Shown in pieces: positions 16,680 through 25,640 of a stretch of DNA of 64,000 nucleotides. Source of the stretch: JABDJX01 sp039942715 (GTDB lineage: Bacteria > Pseudomonadota > Alphaproteobacteria > Rhodobacterales > Rhodobacteraceae); the NCBI GenBank assembly GCA_039942715.1, contig JBDVBY010000007.1, forward strand, positions 248,001 through 312,000. The letters run 5' to 3'. A program made the position numbers and the translations under genes. The notes beneath the pieces are model-generated. The model saw nothing but the letters and a program-made list of their open reading frames with translations. It did not search any database and was not told the origin of the DNA. Positions within the stretch are counted from its first letter, which is position 1. Every line of letters starts with the position of its first letter.

Positions 16680-18297
16680 GCATCTTTTAGAGGTCCGCGA
16701 CCTGTCGGTCGATTTCCACACCGCGCAAGGCACGGTTCATGCAGTGCGCAACGTGAGTTTTCATCTTGATCCGGGCGAGACGTTGGCAATCCTTGGCGAA
16801 AGTGGGTCGGGCAAATCGGTTTCGGCCAGCGCCATCATGGACCTGATTGATATCCCGCCCGGCGAAATTACCAGCGGTGAGGTGCATTTCGATGGCCTCA
16901 ACCTTTTGCAAGCCAGCCACGAAGAACGGCGGCTGATCAACGGCAACCGGATCGCAATGATCTTTCAGGACCCGCTGTCGCATCTGAACCCGGTCTACAG
17001 CGTTGGTTGGCAGATCGAAGAGATGATGACGGCCCATGGCATGGCGCGCGAGCAGGCGCGGGCGCGCACGCTAGAGCTCTTGCAGCGTGTCGGTATTCCC
17101 GAGGTTGAGACAAAAATCGACGCTTACCCGCACCAGTTTTCAGGAGGCCAGCGTCAGCGGATCATGATCGCGATAGCCCTTGCGCTTAAGCCAGACATCC
17201 TGATTGCGGATGAACCGACAACGGCGCTGGATGTAACGGTGCAGGCGCAGATCCTTGCGCTATTGGAAGAACTGCAAAAAGAAACCGGCATGGGCCTTTT
17301 GTTGATCACGCACGATCTTGGTGTGGTTGCCGAGGTTGCTGATCGAGTTGTCGTCATGAACGCAGGCGAAATTGTCGAAACCGGAACGGCAAGTCAGATT
17401 TATGCCAATGCGGCACATCCCTACACCAAAAAGCTCATTGCCGCAGTTCCGGGCACGGGTGAGATGGCACAACCGCTTGAGGCAACAAAGCCGCTTCTCG
17501 AAGTCAACGGGCTGGCCAAGCACTATGGCGATTTCGTTGCGGTCGAAGGTGCAAGCTTTACCGTGTTGCCCGGCGAAACCGTCGCAATCGTCGGCGAGTC
17601 AGGGTCGGGAAAATCAACACTGGCTAAAACGTTGTTGCGCCTTGAAGAGGCGACGTCGGGCGAGGCGCTTTATATGGGTCGCGACCTTGTGACGATTTCG
17701 CCACGCGAACTTTTCGACCTGCGCCGAGAGGTCCAGATGATTTTTCAGGATCCCACGCAATCTTTAAACCCGCGTATGTCGGTCTATGACATCATCGCCG
17801 AGGCCTTTGTCATCCATCCCGAGATTCTGCCCAAAGCAAAACGCCGGGAACGGGTGGCCGAACTGCTATCTCACGTCGGGCTGGAGCCGGGGCTTATGCA
17901 GCGCTATCCGCATCAGTTTTCCGGTGGTCAGCGGCAGCGGATCGCCATTGCGCGCGCGCTGGCACTGGAACCCAAGCTGATAATCTGTGACGAGGCGGTC
18001 TCAGCCCTTGATGTTTCGATCCAAGCGCAGGTGATCGAGCTTTTGGCCGGGCTTCAGGCCGAGTTTGGGCTGTCCTATATGTTCATCGCTCATGATCTGC
18101 CGCTGGTGCGCGACTTTGCCCATCGCGTCGTGGTAATGCAGGCCGGGCGCATAGTCGAACAGGGCCCGGTCGCACAGATTTTTGATGCGCCGCAGCAGGA
18201 TTATACCCGCAAACTCATCGCGGCCAGCCTAAGCCCTGATCCTGAGATCCAAGCAGAACGTCGGCAGGCGCGCGCGCAGATTGAGGGGGTCGCATGA
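16672..18297 (+). CDS. Fused DppD-DppF type ABC ATPase
   Basis: Two complete ATPase domains in one chain of 541 residues. Each has a Walker A (GESGSGKS), a signature FSGGQRQR and a Walker B (first ILIADEPTT, second LIICDEAVS). The linker around residues 255-280 is the oligopeptide/dipeptide C-terminal extension. ATG 16672 overlaps the permease end by eight bases. A fused two-domain ATPase is a common variant of the separate DppD and DppF proteins. It energises the importer formed with the two preceding permeases. Confidence 0.94.
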   Translation: MSEHLLEVRDLSVDFHTAQGTVHAVRNVSFHLDPGETLAILGESGSGKSVSASAIMDLIDIPPGEITSGEVHFDGLNLLQASHEERRLINGNRIAMIFQDPLSHLNPVYSVGWQIEEMMTAHGMAREQARARTLELLQRVGIPEVETKIDAYPHQFSGGQRQRIMIAIALALKPDILIADEPTTALDVTVQAQILALLEELQKETGMGLLLITHDLGVVAEVADRVVVMNAGEIVETGTASQIYANAAHPYTKKLIAAVPGTGEMAQPLEATKPLLEVNGLAKHYGDFVAVEGASFTVLPGETVAIVGESGSGKSTLAKTLLRLEEATSGEALYMGRDLVTISPRELFDLRREVQMIFQDPTQSLNPRMSVYDIIAEAFVIHPEILPKAKRRERVAELLSHVGLEPGLMQRYPHQFSGGQRQRIAIARALALEPKLIICDEAVSALDVSIQAQVIELLAGLQAEFGLSYMFIAHDLPLVRDFAHRVVVMQAGRIVEQGPVAQIFDAPQQDYTRKLIAASLSPDPEIQAERRQARAQIEGVA

Positions 18298-19238
18298 GCA
18301 GGCATGAGGTTCTTGTGATGGCGCCACCGCGTCCAAAGGCGATGGCTCAGCTCGAGGCAACTTATCATTTGCACCGTTTTGATTTGGCGGATGACAAGAA
18401 AGCGTTCCTGTCCGACGTCGGCGTGCACTGCAAAGCGGTAGTGACTAATGGACACACAGACCTCACTCGCAGTCAGATCGCGAAATTGCCGAACGTTGGC
18501 GTTGTCACCTGTTCTTCGGCCGGTTTTGAAACCATCGATGACACAGCTTTGCGCGATCATGGCATTGCCCTGACCAACAGCTCGGCAGTTTTGTCCAATG
18601 ATGTCGCAGACGTGGCGTTGATGCTGACGCTGGCCGGGCGTCGGCAACTGGTGGCTGCCCATGCCTACGTGGCCACGGGCGATTGGGAACGACAGGGAAT
18701 GTATCCTCTCTTAAGTACGCTCACCGGAACCCGCGTTGGCATCGTTGGGCTGGGCACAATCGGCACAGCAATCACCAAACGGTTCGAACCTTTCGAGGTT
18801 GAGATAGGTTATACCGCGCGGTCGCAAAAATCCGTTGATTATGCCTATTTCGCGGACACGCTGTCCTTAGCGAAGTGGTCAGATATTCTGGTTGTGATCG
18901 TTCCGGGCGGCGATGAAACACGGGGTCTTATCTCAAAAGACGTAATCAAGGCGGTTGGGCCGAAGGGTACCATCGTGAATGTCGCACGCGGGTCCGTCGT
19001 TGATGAACCTGCTTTGATCCATGCGCTGCAAAACGGTACCCTCGGAAGCGCAGCGCTGGACGTTTATCTGAACGAACCGAATCCCAATCCTGCCCTTACA
19101 GCATTGCCCAACGTTACGCTCTATCCTCATCATGCCAGCGGTACGGTAGAAACCCGAGACGCCATGGCGCAAACCGTGGTCGATAATCTTGCGGCCCATT
19201 TCGCTGGAGAACCGCTGTTGAATTCAGTGTTCACATGA
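18294..19238 (+). CDS. NAD-dependent D-2-hydroxyacid dehydrogenase family
   Basis: Rossmann-fold dehydrogenase interconverting 2-oxo acids and D-2-hydroxy acids. Visible: the nucleotide-binding VGIVGLGTIGTAI, the catalytic Arg in VNVARGSVVDEPAL, and the catalytic His in LYPHHASGT. 314 residues, usual length. It starts at an ATGA overlap with the ATPase gene and overlaps the next gene in the same way, so it belongs to the importer operon and probably acts on the imported compound or its product. Confidence 0.9.
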   Translation: MSRHEVLVMAPPRPKAMAQLEATYHLHRFDLADDKKAFLSDVGVHCKAVVTNGHTDLTRSQIAKLPNVGVVTCSSAGFETIDDTALRDHGIALTNSSAVLSNDVADVALMLTLAGRRQLVAAHAYVATGDWERQGMYPLLSTLTGTRVGIVGLGTIGTAITKRFEPFEVEIGYTARSQKSVDYAYFADTLSLAKWSDILVVIVPGGDETRGLISKDVIKAVGPKGTIVNVARGSVVDEPALIHALQNGTLGSAALDVYLNEPNPNPALTALPNVTLYPHHASGTVETRDAMAQTVVDNLAAHFAGEPLLNSVFT

Positions 19239-20200
19239 GGCTGGGGCAGGGCAAATACACTTACGAGCCCGTGCCCGATTGGGCAAAGCTCCCGTCTGAA
19301 ATTGTCTTAGGCGATGTGGCAGGTATTGCGGTGGATGCCAAAGATCGGGTTTATCTATTTAACCGGGGTGATCATCCTGTCGTGGTCCTTGAGCGAAACG
19401 GTGAATTCCTCTCGTCTTGGGGGCAGGGCATTTTCCTAAACCCTCACGGTGCCGCGATTGGCCCGGATCAATGCCTTTATCTGACTGACAACTTTGACCA
19501 CACGGTACGCAAGTTCACCTTAGGCGGTAAACTCCTATTACAGATAGGCACACCCGGTGTCAGTTCTGGTTTCATGAGTGGAAAACCCTTTTGCAAATGT
19601 ACGCATTCCGCTGTTGGACCAAGCGGGAATATTTTTGTCTCGGACGGATATCACAATGCCTGCATTCACAAATTCGACCCGGACGGCAAACACCTGAAAA
19701 GCTGGGGCACGCCGGGGACCGGACCTGGCGAATTCAACCTTCCGCACAATATCTGTTGTGACCCCGATGGCTGGATTTATGTCGCCGATAGGGAAAACTC
19801 GCGCGTTCAGGTATTTGACCAAGAGGGTAGGTTCGAGGCCCAGATCAACAATATGCATCGTCCAAGCGGTCTGGCGATCACACCAGGGAGCTGCCCGGAT
19901 TGCATTGTCGGCGAATTGGCGTCCTACTTAGCGGTGAATCGCGAGTTTCCCAATCTTGGCCCATTCGTCACCATGTTGGATCAAAATGGTAGTCTCTTGT
20001 CTCGCTTGGATGCAAAACAAGGCGCAGGCATAGGGCCAGGACAATTCGTGTCACCCCACACCATCGCTTACGACAGTTACGGTGACCTTTACGTGGGCGA
20101 TGTGGTGGACGCGGATTGGGAGAAAGTTTTTCCAGATGTCGAGAAACAGGAAGCACCAAGACGGTTTCAAAAGCTAAAGTCGGCGACAGTGCCCATGTAA
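19235..20200 (+). CDS. NHL-repeat six-bladed beta-propeller protein
   Basis: A 321-residue chain of NHL-type repeats: GIAVDAKDRVYLFNR, GAAIGPDQCLYLTDN, SAVGPSGNIFVSDG, NICCDPDGWIYVADRENSRVQVF and TIAYDSYGDLYVGDV. Such propellers are found in peptidyl-alpha-hydroxyglycine amidating lyases and in lactonase-like enzymes. No signal peptide is seen, so a cytoplasmic enzyme is likely. It is the last gene of the importer operon (four-base overlap). Several cysteines (KPFCKCTH, NICCD, SCPDC) might bind metal, but this is speculative. Confidence 0.85.
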   Translation: MRLGQGKYTYEPVPDWAKLPSEIVLGDVAGIAVDAKDRVYLFNRGDHPVVVLERNGEFLSSWGQGIFLNPHGAAIGPDQCLYLTDNFDHTVRKFTLGGKLLLQIGTPGVSSGFMSGKPFCKCTHSAVGPSGNIFVSDGYHNACIHKFDPDGKHLKSWGTPGTGPGEFNLPHNICCDPDGWIYVADRENSRVQVFDQEGRFEAQINNMHRPSGLAITPGSCPDCIVGELASYLAVNREFPNLGPFVTMLDQNGSLLSRLDAKQGAGIGPGQFVSPHTIAYDSYGDLYVGDVVDADWEKVFPDVEKQEAPRRFQKLKSATVPM

Positions 20201-20776
20201 GGAACATTCCACGCACTTCGCGCTTGCTCTCTGTAGGCTAGAGAAGTTTCGATGCCAGTCCTGCATGCTCCGCCAGATGCTTTAGCGAAAGCGTTCTCTC
20301 GATCTGACTGCGATCAATTGTGCGTTTTTTTGAGGGTTGTGTCGGTCGTGCTGAACACTGGCGTCGGTGCCAAGAGGACTATTAGCGTTCTCTCTAATCG
20401 ATATTCTCTAAAACTGATGAATTTGCCCGTTTTGGCGAATGAGTTTTGAAATAATTGAAAAGACTAACTTTTTCCAAAGTTTAACTTGCAGCTTTGATTT
20501 CAGTGGTAATCGCGACTGGGCTCCAAATAGACTTGTGAGTAACAGACTTTTTGCGGGGCCCCAGTTTCGTCGAATTCGGCGGAGAGCTGACATTCGCTGC
20601 GGGTGCGAGGTTCTTAGGACTGCCCCGTGAAAGGAGACATTCACTGAGAGCTTGGATCAAAGAATGCTGCGATCGATCTAAAGGCGCCAAACGCATCGAA
20701 GCTTTCCACCCCTGGGCACATTTTTAAGCCATTCAGATGGACAAATGGCCTGACTCGACCTTGAGAACCGCAAGCG
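20201..20776. other. Non-coding region with dispersed repeat, copy 2
   Basis: About 575 bases between the NHL gene and a small KTSC-domain gene. I see no credible gene. At 20551-20561 is TTGCGGGGCCC and at 20585-20604 AGCTGACATTCGCTGCGGGT, with a second GACATTCACTG at 20637-20647; this matches the repeat at 7891-8034 in content and order. It marks the boundary between the dipeptide-importer block and the redox/copper block. Confidence 0.5.
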
Positions 20777-21061
20777 TCAGGTGAGCAAGGGTGCACGGCG
20801 GCCAGTTCTTTCAAGCTCGAAGTTTGCAAGTACAATTCTTGGAAACTCCCGATCGAATTCGGAATTCCGCAACCTTTCGTAGTCAGGCTTTGGAAAGTCG
20901 CATGCCGTAAAAACAAGCCCGTTGTGATAGACAACACCAAGGGTTCGCGACTTTGGATCATATCCAATCTCTGCGACTGAATTTGAGCGGACGCCCTCAA
21001 AGTACATGCTGTCATCGTCGTTGAACAATTCAAATAGTTTGGAAAACAGGCTGGCTAGCAC
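20777..21061 (-). CDS. Small KTSC-domain protein
   Basis: A 94-residue protein whose middle matches the KTSC pattern: FEGVRSNSVAEIGYDP, then LGVVYHNGLVFTACDFPKPDYERL. KTSC proteins are small beta-rich proteins, often next to mobile or defence loci, with no settled function. GTG 21061 is chosen because GGAGGA lies seven bases upstream; an alternative GTG at 21076 has no such site. The C-terminal part departs from the common SxGxYFN ending. It stands alone in the leftward direction. Confidence 0.6.
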   Translation of the reverse strand: MLASLFSKLFELFNDDDSMYFEGVRSNSVAEIGYDPKSRTLGVVYHNGLVFTACDFPKPDYERLRNSEFDREFPRIVLANFELERTGRRAPLLT

Positions 21062-21302
21062 AATAGAGTCCTCCACGCATTTGGCCTAGTGCCATCAGTC
21101 AATCACGTGTGGTGCAGAGGTTTCCATCCTTGAGTTCGCTTGGCGGAATTAAGAGATCCAAAATGCCCGGAATGTAGGCAAGAAGAACAGCACTGCTGGA
21201 ATTTTGCACCAGCCGTGTCCCGAGCAAGTCGCAAAGCAACAAAAGTCGTTTTGAATACTTGGCCCATGTGGAAAGATGAAGCTTCAGCTTAGCGAAGGCG
21301 CC

Positions 21303-22022
21303 ATGTTTTTCCGTAATTTTTTCCAAACTTTGATCATCAGTATTTGGGCGATTTGCATGGCGGTGGCCTCAAATGCCCACGAGGATGACGTAGAATTCGA
21401 AGAGCGTATCAGGGCGTTTCTTCTGAAAAATCCGGAAGTTATTCTGGAAGCTATGACATCTTTGGCGGAACGTGAAAAAACCGCTGCCCAAAGCCAAGCT
21501 ATCGCCACTTTTCCTGATATTTTCACCGAAATCGGTGCGCTCGGCATGGGCGATGTTGCGGCCCCAATACGAGTTGTCGAATTCTTTGACTACCGCTGTG
21601 CTCCTTGCAAGGCGATGCATCCGGGATTGGTCTCTTTGGTCAATACCACGCCAGAGTTGCGGATTGAGATGCGGCAACTGCCTATTCTCTCTCCAGCGTC
21701 GGAACGCGGTGCTCGGTTTGCTCTGGCCGTCAAAGAGGTTGCTGGGCTTGAAGCCTATGGTCGGGTACATGAGCGCCTTTGGCAGCTACGCGGACCATTA
21801 AATGCGGCAAGCTTCGAGAAAGTTGCACGAGAGGAAACATTGGATTGGACGTTGATCAAAGAACTCATGAATAGCGATGCTGTATCGGCTAGGATTGACC
21901 GAAATCGCGACATTGCCATTGCGCTTGAAATTTTGGGAACACCTGCGTTTGTATCCACAAATTCAATTACCTTCGGCCAAAGCGACATCAATGCATTGGC
22001 CGAAGTTTGGCTCAATCAATAA
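21303..22022 (+). CDS. DsbA-family periplasmic thiol-disulfide oxidoreductase
   Basis: Thioredoxin-fold protein with a CAPC active site in FFDYRCAPCKAMHP and the cis-Pro loop at ILGTPAFV. ATG 21303 follows GAAGG and gives a signal peptide (hydrophobic run ending AVASNA). The segment before the active site (FLLKNPEVILEAM) is typical of the Com1/ScsC-like DsbA subgroup. 239 residues. It could oxidise or isomerise disulfides in the periplasmic SCO1, PCuAC or cytochrome proteins encoded in the same block. Its stop overlaps the convergent ferredoxin reductase gene by 11 bases. Confidence 0.85.
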   Translation: MFFRNFFQTLIISIWAICMAVASNAHEDDVEFEERIRAFLLKNPEVILEAMTSLAEREKTAAQSQAIATFPDIFTEIGALGMGDVAAPIRVVEFFDYRCAPCKAMHPGLVSLVNTTPELRIEMRQLPILSPASERGARFALAVKEVAGLEAYGRVHERLWQLRGPLNAASFEKVAREETLDWTLIKELMNSDAVSARIDRNRDIAIALEILGTPAFVSTNSITFGQSDINALAEVWLNQ

Positions 22023-22812
22023 ATGCCTTTTCAACAACGAAATGCTTAGGCTCTGAATTGGCACCTTCTTCCATTCTGTGATCTTCGCACAATCCCATAA
22101 TGTCTTTGTTTAGTGCAAGGTTCCCGCAGATCATTACACGGTCGGTTGTGGCATCCCAAGCCTGAGTGCCAAGCGCCTTAAACACGCGTCCGTCGCGAAT
22201 GTGATCGCTGATGCGCCCTTCAATGTCAGAAGGTTCGCGCGTTGTCGTTGGGTAGTACTTAAGCTTGTCCCCAACCAATTCGCCGATCAGCGGATCGTCC
22301 GGCAATGCTTCGACGATCTCGTTGCCATAGGCAAGTTCGGCATTGGTGCGACAGGTGTGCGCCAGGATCACCTCGTCATAGCTTTCCCACGTTTCCGGAT
22401 CGCGCAACAAGGACGCAAAAGGTGCAACGCCAGTACCCGTGCAAATCATCCAAAGCCGATTGCCGGGCAACAGCGCATCCAGCACCAAAGTGCCAACAGG
22501 TTTGGGACGCAAAATGATCTCGTCCCCGGCTTGAATATTTTGCAAGCGCGATGTCAGCGGGCCATCGGGCACTTTGATTGAATAAAACTCAAGCTCATCA
22601 TCCCAAGAAGGCGACGCAATAGAATAGGCGCGCAAAAGCGGTTTTCCATCGTCTTTCAGCAATCCAATCATCACGAATTCACCGGAACGAAACCGCAAAG
22701 ATTGAGGCCGCGCCACACGAAAGGAAAAGAGCGTATCGGTCCAATGTTTCACCGATTGCACAACTTGCGCGTCCGGCATGATTTTGGCAGGCGCCGTTGT
22801 TTGAACGTTCAT
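22012..22812 (-). CDS. fpr: Ferredoxin-NADP reductase
   Basis: FAD enzyme that passes electrons between NADP(H) and ferredoxin. Visible: the FAD-binding RAYSIASP, the pyridine-nucleotide site CTGTGVAPFASLL, and the C-terminal VEKAFID typical of the bacterial Fpr type. ATG 22812 (MNVQTTAPAKIM) has AAAGGA upstream; longer frames run into the ferredoxin gene. 266 residues. It lies 11 bases after fdxA on the same strand, forming a reductase-ferredoxin pair. Roseobacters normally have a core copy, so the presence of one inside an island suggests a dedicated or duplicate electron supply. Confidence 0.92.
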   Translation of the reverse strand: MNVQTTAPAKIMPDAQVVQSVKHWTDTLFSFRVARPQSLRFRSGEFVMIGLLKDDGKPLLRAYSIASPSWDDELEFYSIKVPDGPLTSRLQNIQAGDEIILRPKPVGTLVLDALLPGNRLWMICTGTGVAPFASLLRDPETWESYDEVILAHTCRTNAELAYGNEIVEALPDDPLIGELVGDKLKYYPTTTREPSDIEGRISDHIRDGRVFKALGTQAWDATTDRVMICGNLALNKDIMGLCEDHRMEEGANSEPKHFVVEKAFID

Positions 22813-22823
22813 AAAATGTCCTT

Positions 22824-23165
22824 TCAGGCAGCCTGTTCGGCGGCGCTTTCTGAGAAGTGGGTTTCCAGCTTGTTTTCGACGCCGTCCATGTCGTCGGCAT
22901 TTGGCAGCGGGTCGCCAGCAACAGTGATCACGGGCCAGATTTGCGAATACTTGGTGTTGAACGCGACCCACTTTTCCATGTCTGGCTCGGTGTCAGCGCG
23001 GATCGCATCAGCGGGACACTCCGGTTCGCACACGCCGCAGTCGATGCACTCAACAGGGTCAATCACCAGCATGTTCTCGCCTTCATAAAAGCAATCCACA
23101 GGACAGACCGAAACGCAGTCGGTGTATTTACAGGCGATACAGTTATCTGTGACGACAAAGGTCAT
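22824..23165 (-). CDS. fdxA: FdxA-type 7Fe-8S ferredoxin
   Basis: A 113-residue ferredoxin with the N-terminal pattern CIACKYTDCVSVCPVDC for one 3Fe-4S cluster and CIDCGVCEPECP for one 4Fe-4S cluster, plus the long C-terminal extension common in the Azotobacter FdI/FdxA group. ATG 23165 fits the known N-terminus (MTFVVTDNC). It is transcribed with ferredoxin-NADP reductase and divergently from the DUF971/flavoprotein operon, 117 bases away. It is probably the electron carrier for the flavoprotein system of this block. Confidence 0.95.
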   Translation of the reverse strand: MTFVVTDNCIACKYTDCVSVCPVDCFYEGENMLVIDPVECIDCGVCEPECPADAIRADTEPDMEKWVAFNTKYSQIWPVITVAGDPLPNADDMDGVENKLETHFSESAAEQAA

Positions 23166-23282
23166 TGGGCTTTCTCCGAATCTTTTTTCCGGTTTGCCGC
23201 AGCGCAGCGGCGCTGTCCGTAAACAAATTGCTATTTGGCTCAACTGCATTGCGGCAAGGTGGTGGAAAGACGGAGGATAACG

Positions 23283-23573
23283 ATGATACACACGCTTTCT
23301 GCCACGCCCGATGCGCGCAACCTGACAGTGCTTTGGGACAGTGGTGAAACCTCGGAGTTGCCCGTCGATATTTTGCGCCGTGAAGCACGCGATGCCGTTT
23401 CCCGCCGAGAAATCATTGATCATGGAGAGATTCGCGTAGCACCCGACCTTACGATCACCGGATTATTCCAGGTGGGCAGCGTCGGCATAAACGTCCATTT
23501 TTCCGACGGACATGAGCGTGCAATCTATCCGTTCCCCTATCTTCGCGAACTTTCCGACAAGTTTGGAAACTAA
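23283..23573 (+). CDS. DUF971 (GBBH-like N-terminal domain) protein
   Basis: A 96-residue protein with the DUF971 pattern: NLTVLWDSGETSELPVDILR, and near the end VGINVHFSDGHERAIYPFPYLREL. ATG 23283 follows GGAGG. The domain occurs alone or fused to Mrp/ApbC iron-sulfur carriers and to gamma-butyrobetaine hydroxylase. It begins a rightward operon with an AprA-like flavoprotein and an iron-sulfur protein, so a role in cluster supply or assembly is a reasonable inference. Confidence 0.85.
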   Translation: MIHTLSATPDARNLTVLWDSGETSELPVDILRREARDAVSRREIIDHGEIRVAPDLTITGLFQVGSVGINVHFSDGHERAIYPFPYLRELSDKFGN

Positions 23574-23639
23574 TTGACAGTGCCCGTGCTGCAGTGCGGC
23601 GCAGGCTGAGAAAAACGGCGAGACTGCCAGGAGCCCCTA

Positions 23640-25373
23640 ATGGACGAAATACTTGACGGAACCACGCAGATTGATTGCGACATTCTGATTATTGGCGGTG
23701 GGACCGCAGGCCCGATGGCCGCGCTGAAAGCGAAACGGAAAAACCCCGAAGCCAACGTTGTGTTGTTGGACAAGGCAAACGTCAAACGCTCTGGCGCGAT
23801 TTCCATGGGGATGGACGGGCTGAACAACTCGGTCATTCCGGGGTACGCCACGCCCGAGCAATACACCAAGGAAATCACCATCGCGAACGATGGCATCTGC
23901 GATCAGGCCGCGGTCTATCGTTACGCCGAGGAGTGTTATGGCATCATCGAAGAGCTCGACGGCTTTGGCATCCGGTTTCAGAAAGACAACAACGGCGAAT
24001 ATGACGTCAAAAAGGTACACCACATCGGCACTTATGTCCTGCCAATGCCAAACGGAGACACGGTTAAAAAGGCGCTCTACCGACAGCTGCGCAAAGCACG
24101 CATCAATATCGTGAACCGTTACATGGCGACGCGTTTGCTGACCGGCGAAGGGCGCGTCGCGGGTGCGATCTGTGTGAATACGCGCACCGCCGAATTCCTG
24201 GTTGTCCGCGCGAAAGCGGTCATCATGGGTCTTGGCGCTGCGGGCCGTCTGGGTTTGCCAACAAGTGGCTACCTTTATGGCACCTATGAGAATGCGTCGA
24301 ACTCTGGCGAAGGCTACGCGATGTCGTATCACGCAGGGGCAGGGCTAGCGAACCTTGAGTGCTATCAGATCAACCCGCTGATCAAAGATTACAACGGGCC
24401 CGCTTGCGCGTATGTTGCCGGGCCGATGGGTGGCTATACTGCCAACGCCAATGGCGAACGGTTCATCGAGTGCGATTACTGGTCAGGCCAAATGATGCAG
24501 GAGTTCTTTGACGAACTTCAGGGCGGCAAAGGGCCGGTTTATCTCAAGCTTAACCACTTGGCTGAAGAAACTGTCGCCGAGATTGAGCGTGTTTTGCACA
24601 TTGTCGAACGCCCGACGCGCGGCCATTTCCACAAAGGACGCGGCACGGATTATCGCAAGCAGATGATCGAAATGCACATATCGGAAATTGGCTTTTGCTC
24701 AGGCCACTCGGCCAGTGGTGTTTTCGTTGATGAACATGCGCGCACGACCATTCCCGGCCTCTATGCCGCTGGCGATATGGCGAATGTGCCGCACAATTAT
24801 ATGCTGGGCGCTTTTACCAACGGTGCCTTTGCCGGGCTTGATGCGGTCGATTTCATCAAAGACGTGGATTACGCCACTTTCGATCAAGGTGATGTTGATG
24901 CAGAACGCACCCGCGTCTTGGCGCCAACATTGCGCGACGATGGCATTCCACCAAATCAGATCGAATATAAAACGCGCCGCTTGGTGAACGACTATCTGCA
25001 GCCGCCGAAAGTCACCGCCAAAATGGAACTGGCGCAGCAACGGTTCGAAGAAGTGCGCGATGATATGGAACAAGGGATGATCGCTCGTGATGCGCACGAA
25101 TTGATGCGCGCGCTTGAAGCCTCGACCATCTTGGATTGTGCCGACATGGCCGCCGCGGCCTCTCTTTATCGGACCGAAAGCCGCTGGGGCCTGTACCACA
25201 ACCGCGTCGAATACGAGCGCGATGACGAGAACTGGTTCTGCCACACGATCCTGACCAAAGGCGACGATGGAAAACCTGCGCACACCAAGAAAGATGTTCA
25301 GCCCTACAAGGTTGAGATTGGTGATGACGAAAAAGACGCCTACGCCAACCAGCGTGTTGTTGCGGCAGAATAA
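23640..25373 (+). CDS. AprA-like / fumarate-reductase-type flavoprotein
   Basis: A 577-residue FAD protein of the succinate dehydrogenase/fumarate reductase/APS reductase alpha superfamily. The Rossmann FAD motif is at residues 15-35 (DILIIGGGTAGPMAAL); the capping domain follows, then GLYAAGDMANVPHNYMLGAFTNGAFAG for the second FAD segment. The SdhA covalent-flavin and HxMGG features are absent, and the partner downstream is an AprB-like ferredoxin, so APS-reductase-like architecture fits better. It is shorter than classical AprA. An AGGAG precedes the ATG. The substrate is unknown; candidates are sulfur or other oxyanion compounds delivered by the ABC system downstream. Confidence 0.8.
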   Translation: MDEILDGTTQIDCDILIIGGGTAGPMAALKAKRKNPEANVVLLDKANVKRSGAISMGMDGLNNSVIPGYATPEQYTKEITIANDGICDQAAVYRYAEECYGIIEELDGFGIRFQKDNNGEYDVKKVHHIGTYVLPMPNGDTVKKALYRQLRKARINIVNRYMATRLLTGEGRVAGAICVNTRTAEFLVVRAKAVIMGLGAAGRLGLPTSGYLYGTYENASNSGEGYAMSYHAGAGLANLECYQINPLIKDYNGPACAYVAGPMGGYTANANGERFIECDYWSGQMMQEFFDELQGGKGPVYLKLNHLAEETVAEIERVLHIVERPTRGHFHKGRGTDYRKQMIEMHISEIGFCSGHSASGVFVDEHARTTIPGLYAAGDMANVPHNYMLGAFTNGAFAGLDAVDFIKDVDYATFDQGDVDAERTRVLAPTLRDDGIPPNQIEYKTRRLVNDYLQPPKVTAKMELAQQRFEEVRDDMEQGMIARDAHELMRALEASTILDCADMAAAASLYRTESRWGLYHNRVEYERDDENWFCHTILTKGDDGKPAHTKKDVQPYKVEIGDDEKDAYANQRVVAAE

Positions 25374-25390
25374 GTAAGGAATTCAACAGT

Positions 25391-25633
25391 ATGCCTCTCG
25401 CTCAAACCTCTACAATTGTCCCGGTCGTCGTCGACAAAGATCTGTGTATCGCAGACAAGGGCTGCACCGTTTGCGTCGATGTTTGCCCGCTTGATGTCTT
25501 GCGCATCGCGGCAACCGAAGACGGAACCCAAACCGCTTATATGAAGTATGACGAATGTTGGTACTGCATGCCATGCGAGGCGGACTGCCCAACCGGCGCC
25601 GTCACGGTCAACCTTCCCTATTTGCTGAAGTGA
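25391..25633 (+). CDS. AprB-like ferredoxin with two 4Fe-4S sites
   Basis: An 80-residue ferredoxin with CIADKGCTVCVDVCP and CWYCMPCEADCP cysteine sets, enough for two 4Fe-4S clusters. The second set (ECWYCMPC) resembles that of AprB, the beta subunit of APS reductase, but the long C-terminal tail of AprB is missing. It follows the flavoprotein gene after 17 bases and is probably its electron-transfer subunit. Alternatively it may be a general ferredoxin. Its stop is seven bases before the HEAT-repeat gene. Confidence 0.87.
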   Translation: MPLAQTSTIVPVVVDKDLCIADKGCTVCVDVCPLDVLRIAATEDGTQTAYMKYDECWYCMPCEADCPTGAVTVNLPYLLK

Positions 25634-25640
25634 GCCGGAC

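Noticed and set aside
21099..21326. 75-codon leftward frame before the DsbA-like gene
   Set aside because: Overlaps the start of the DsbA-like gene and has no ribosome binding site or recognisable motif.
22012..23165. fpr-fdxA as proof that 5-38 kb is core chromosome
   Set aside because: They resemble core genes, but the exact att repeats, integrase and primase at both ends outweigh this; a second copy elsewhere in the genome would settle it.
23637..24332. 231-codon antisense frame in the AprA-like gene
   Set aside because: Shadow frame rich in rare combinations; the sense strand has clear FAD motifs.
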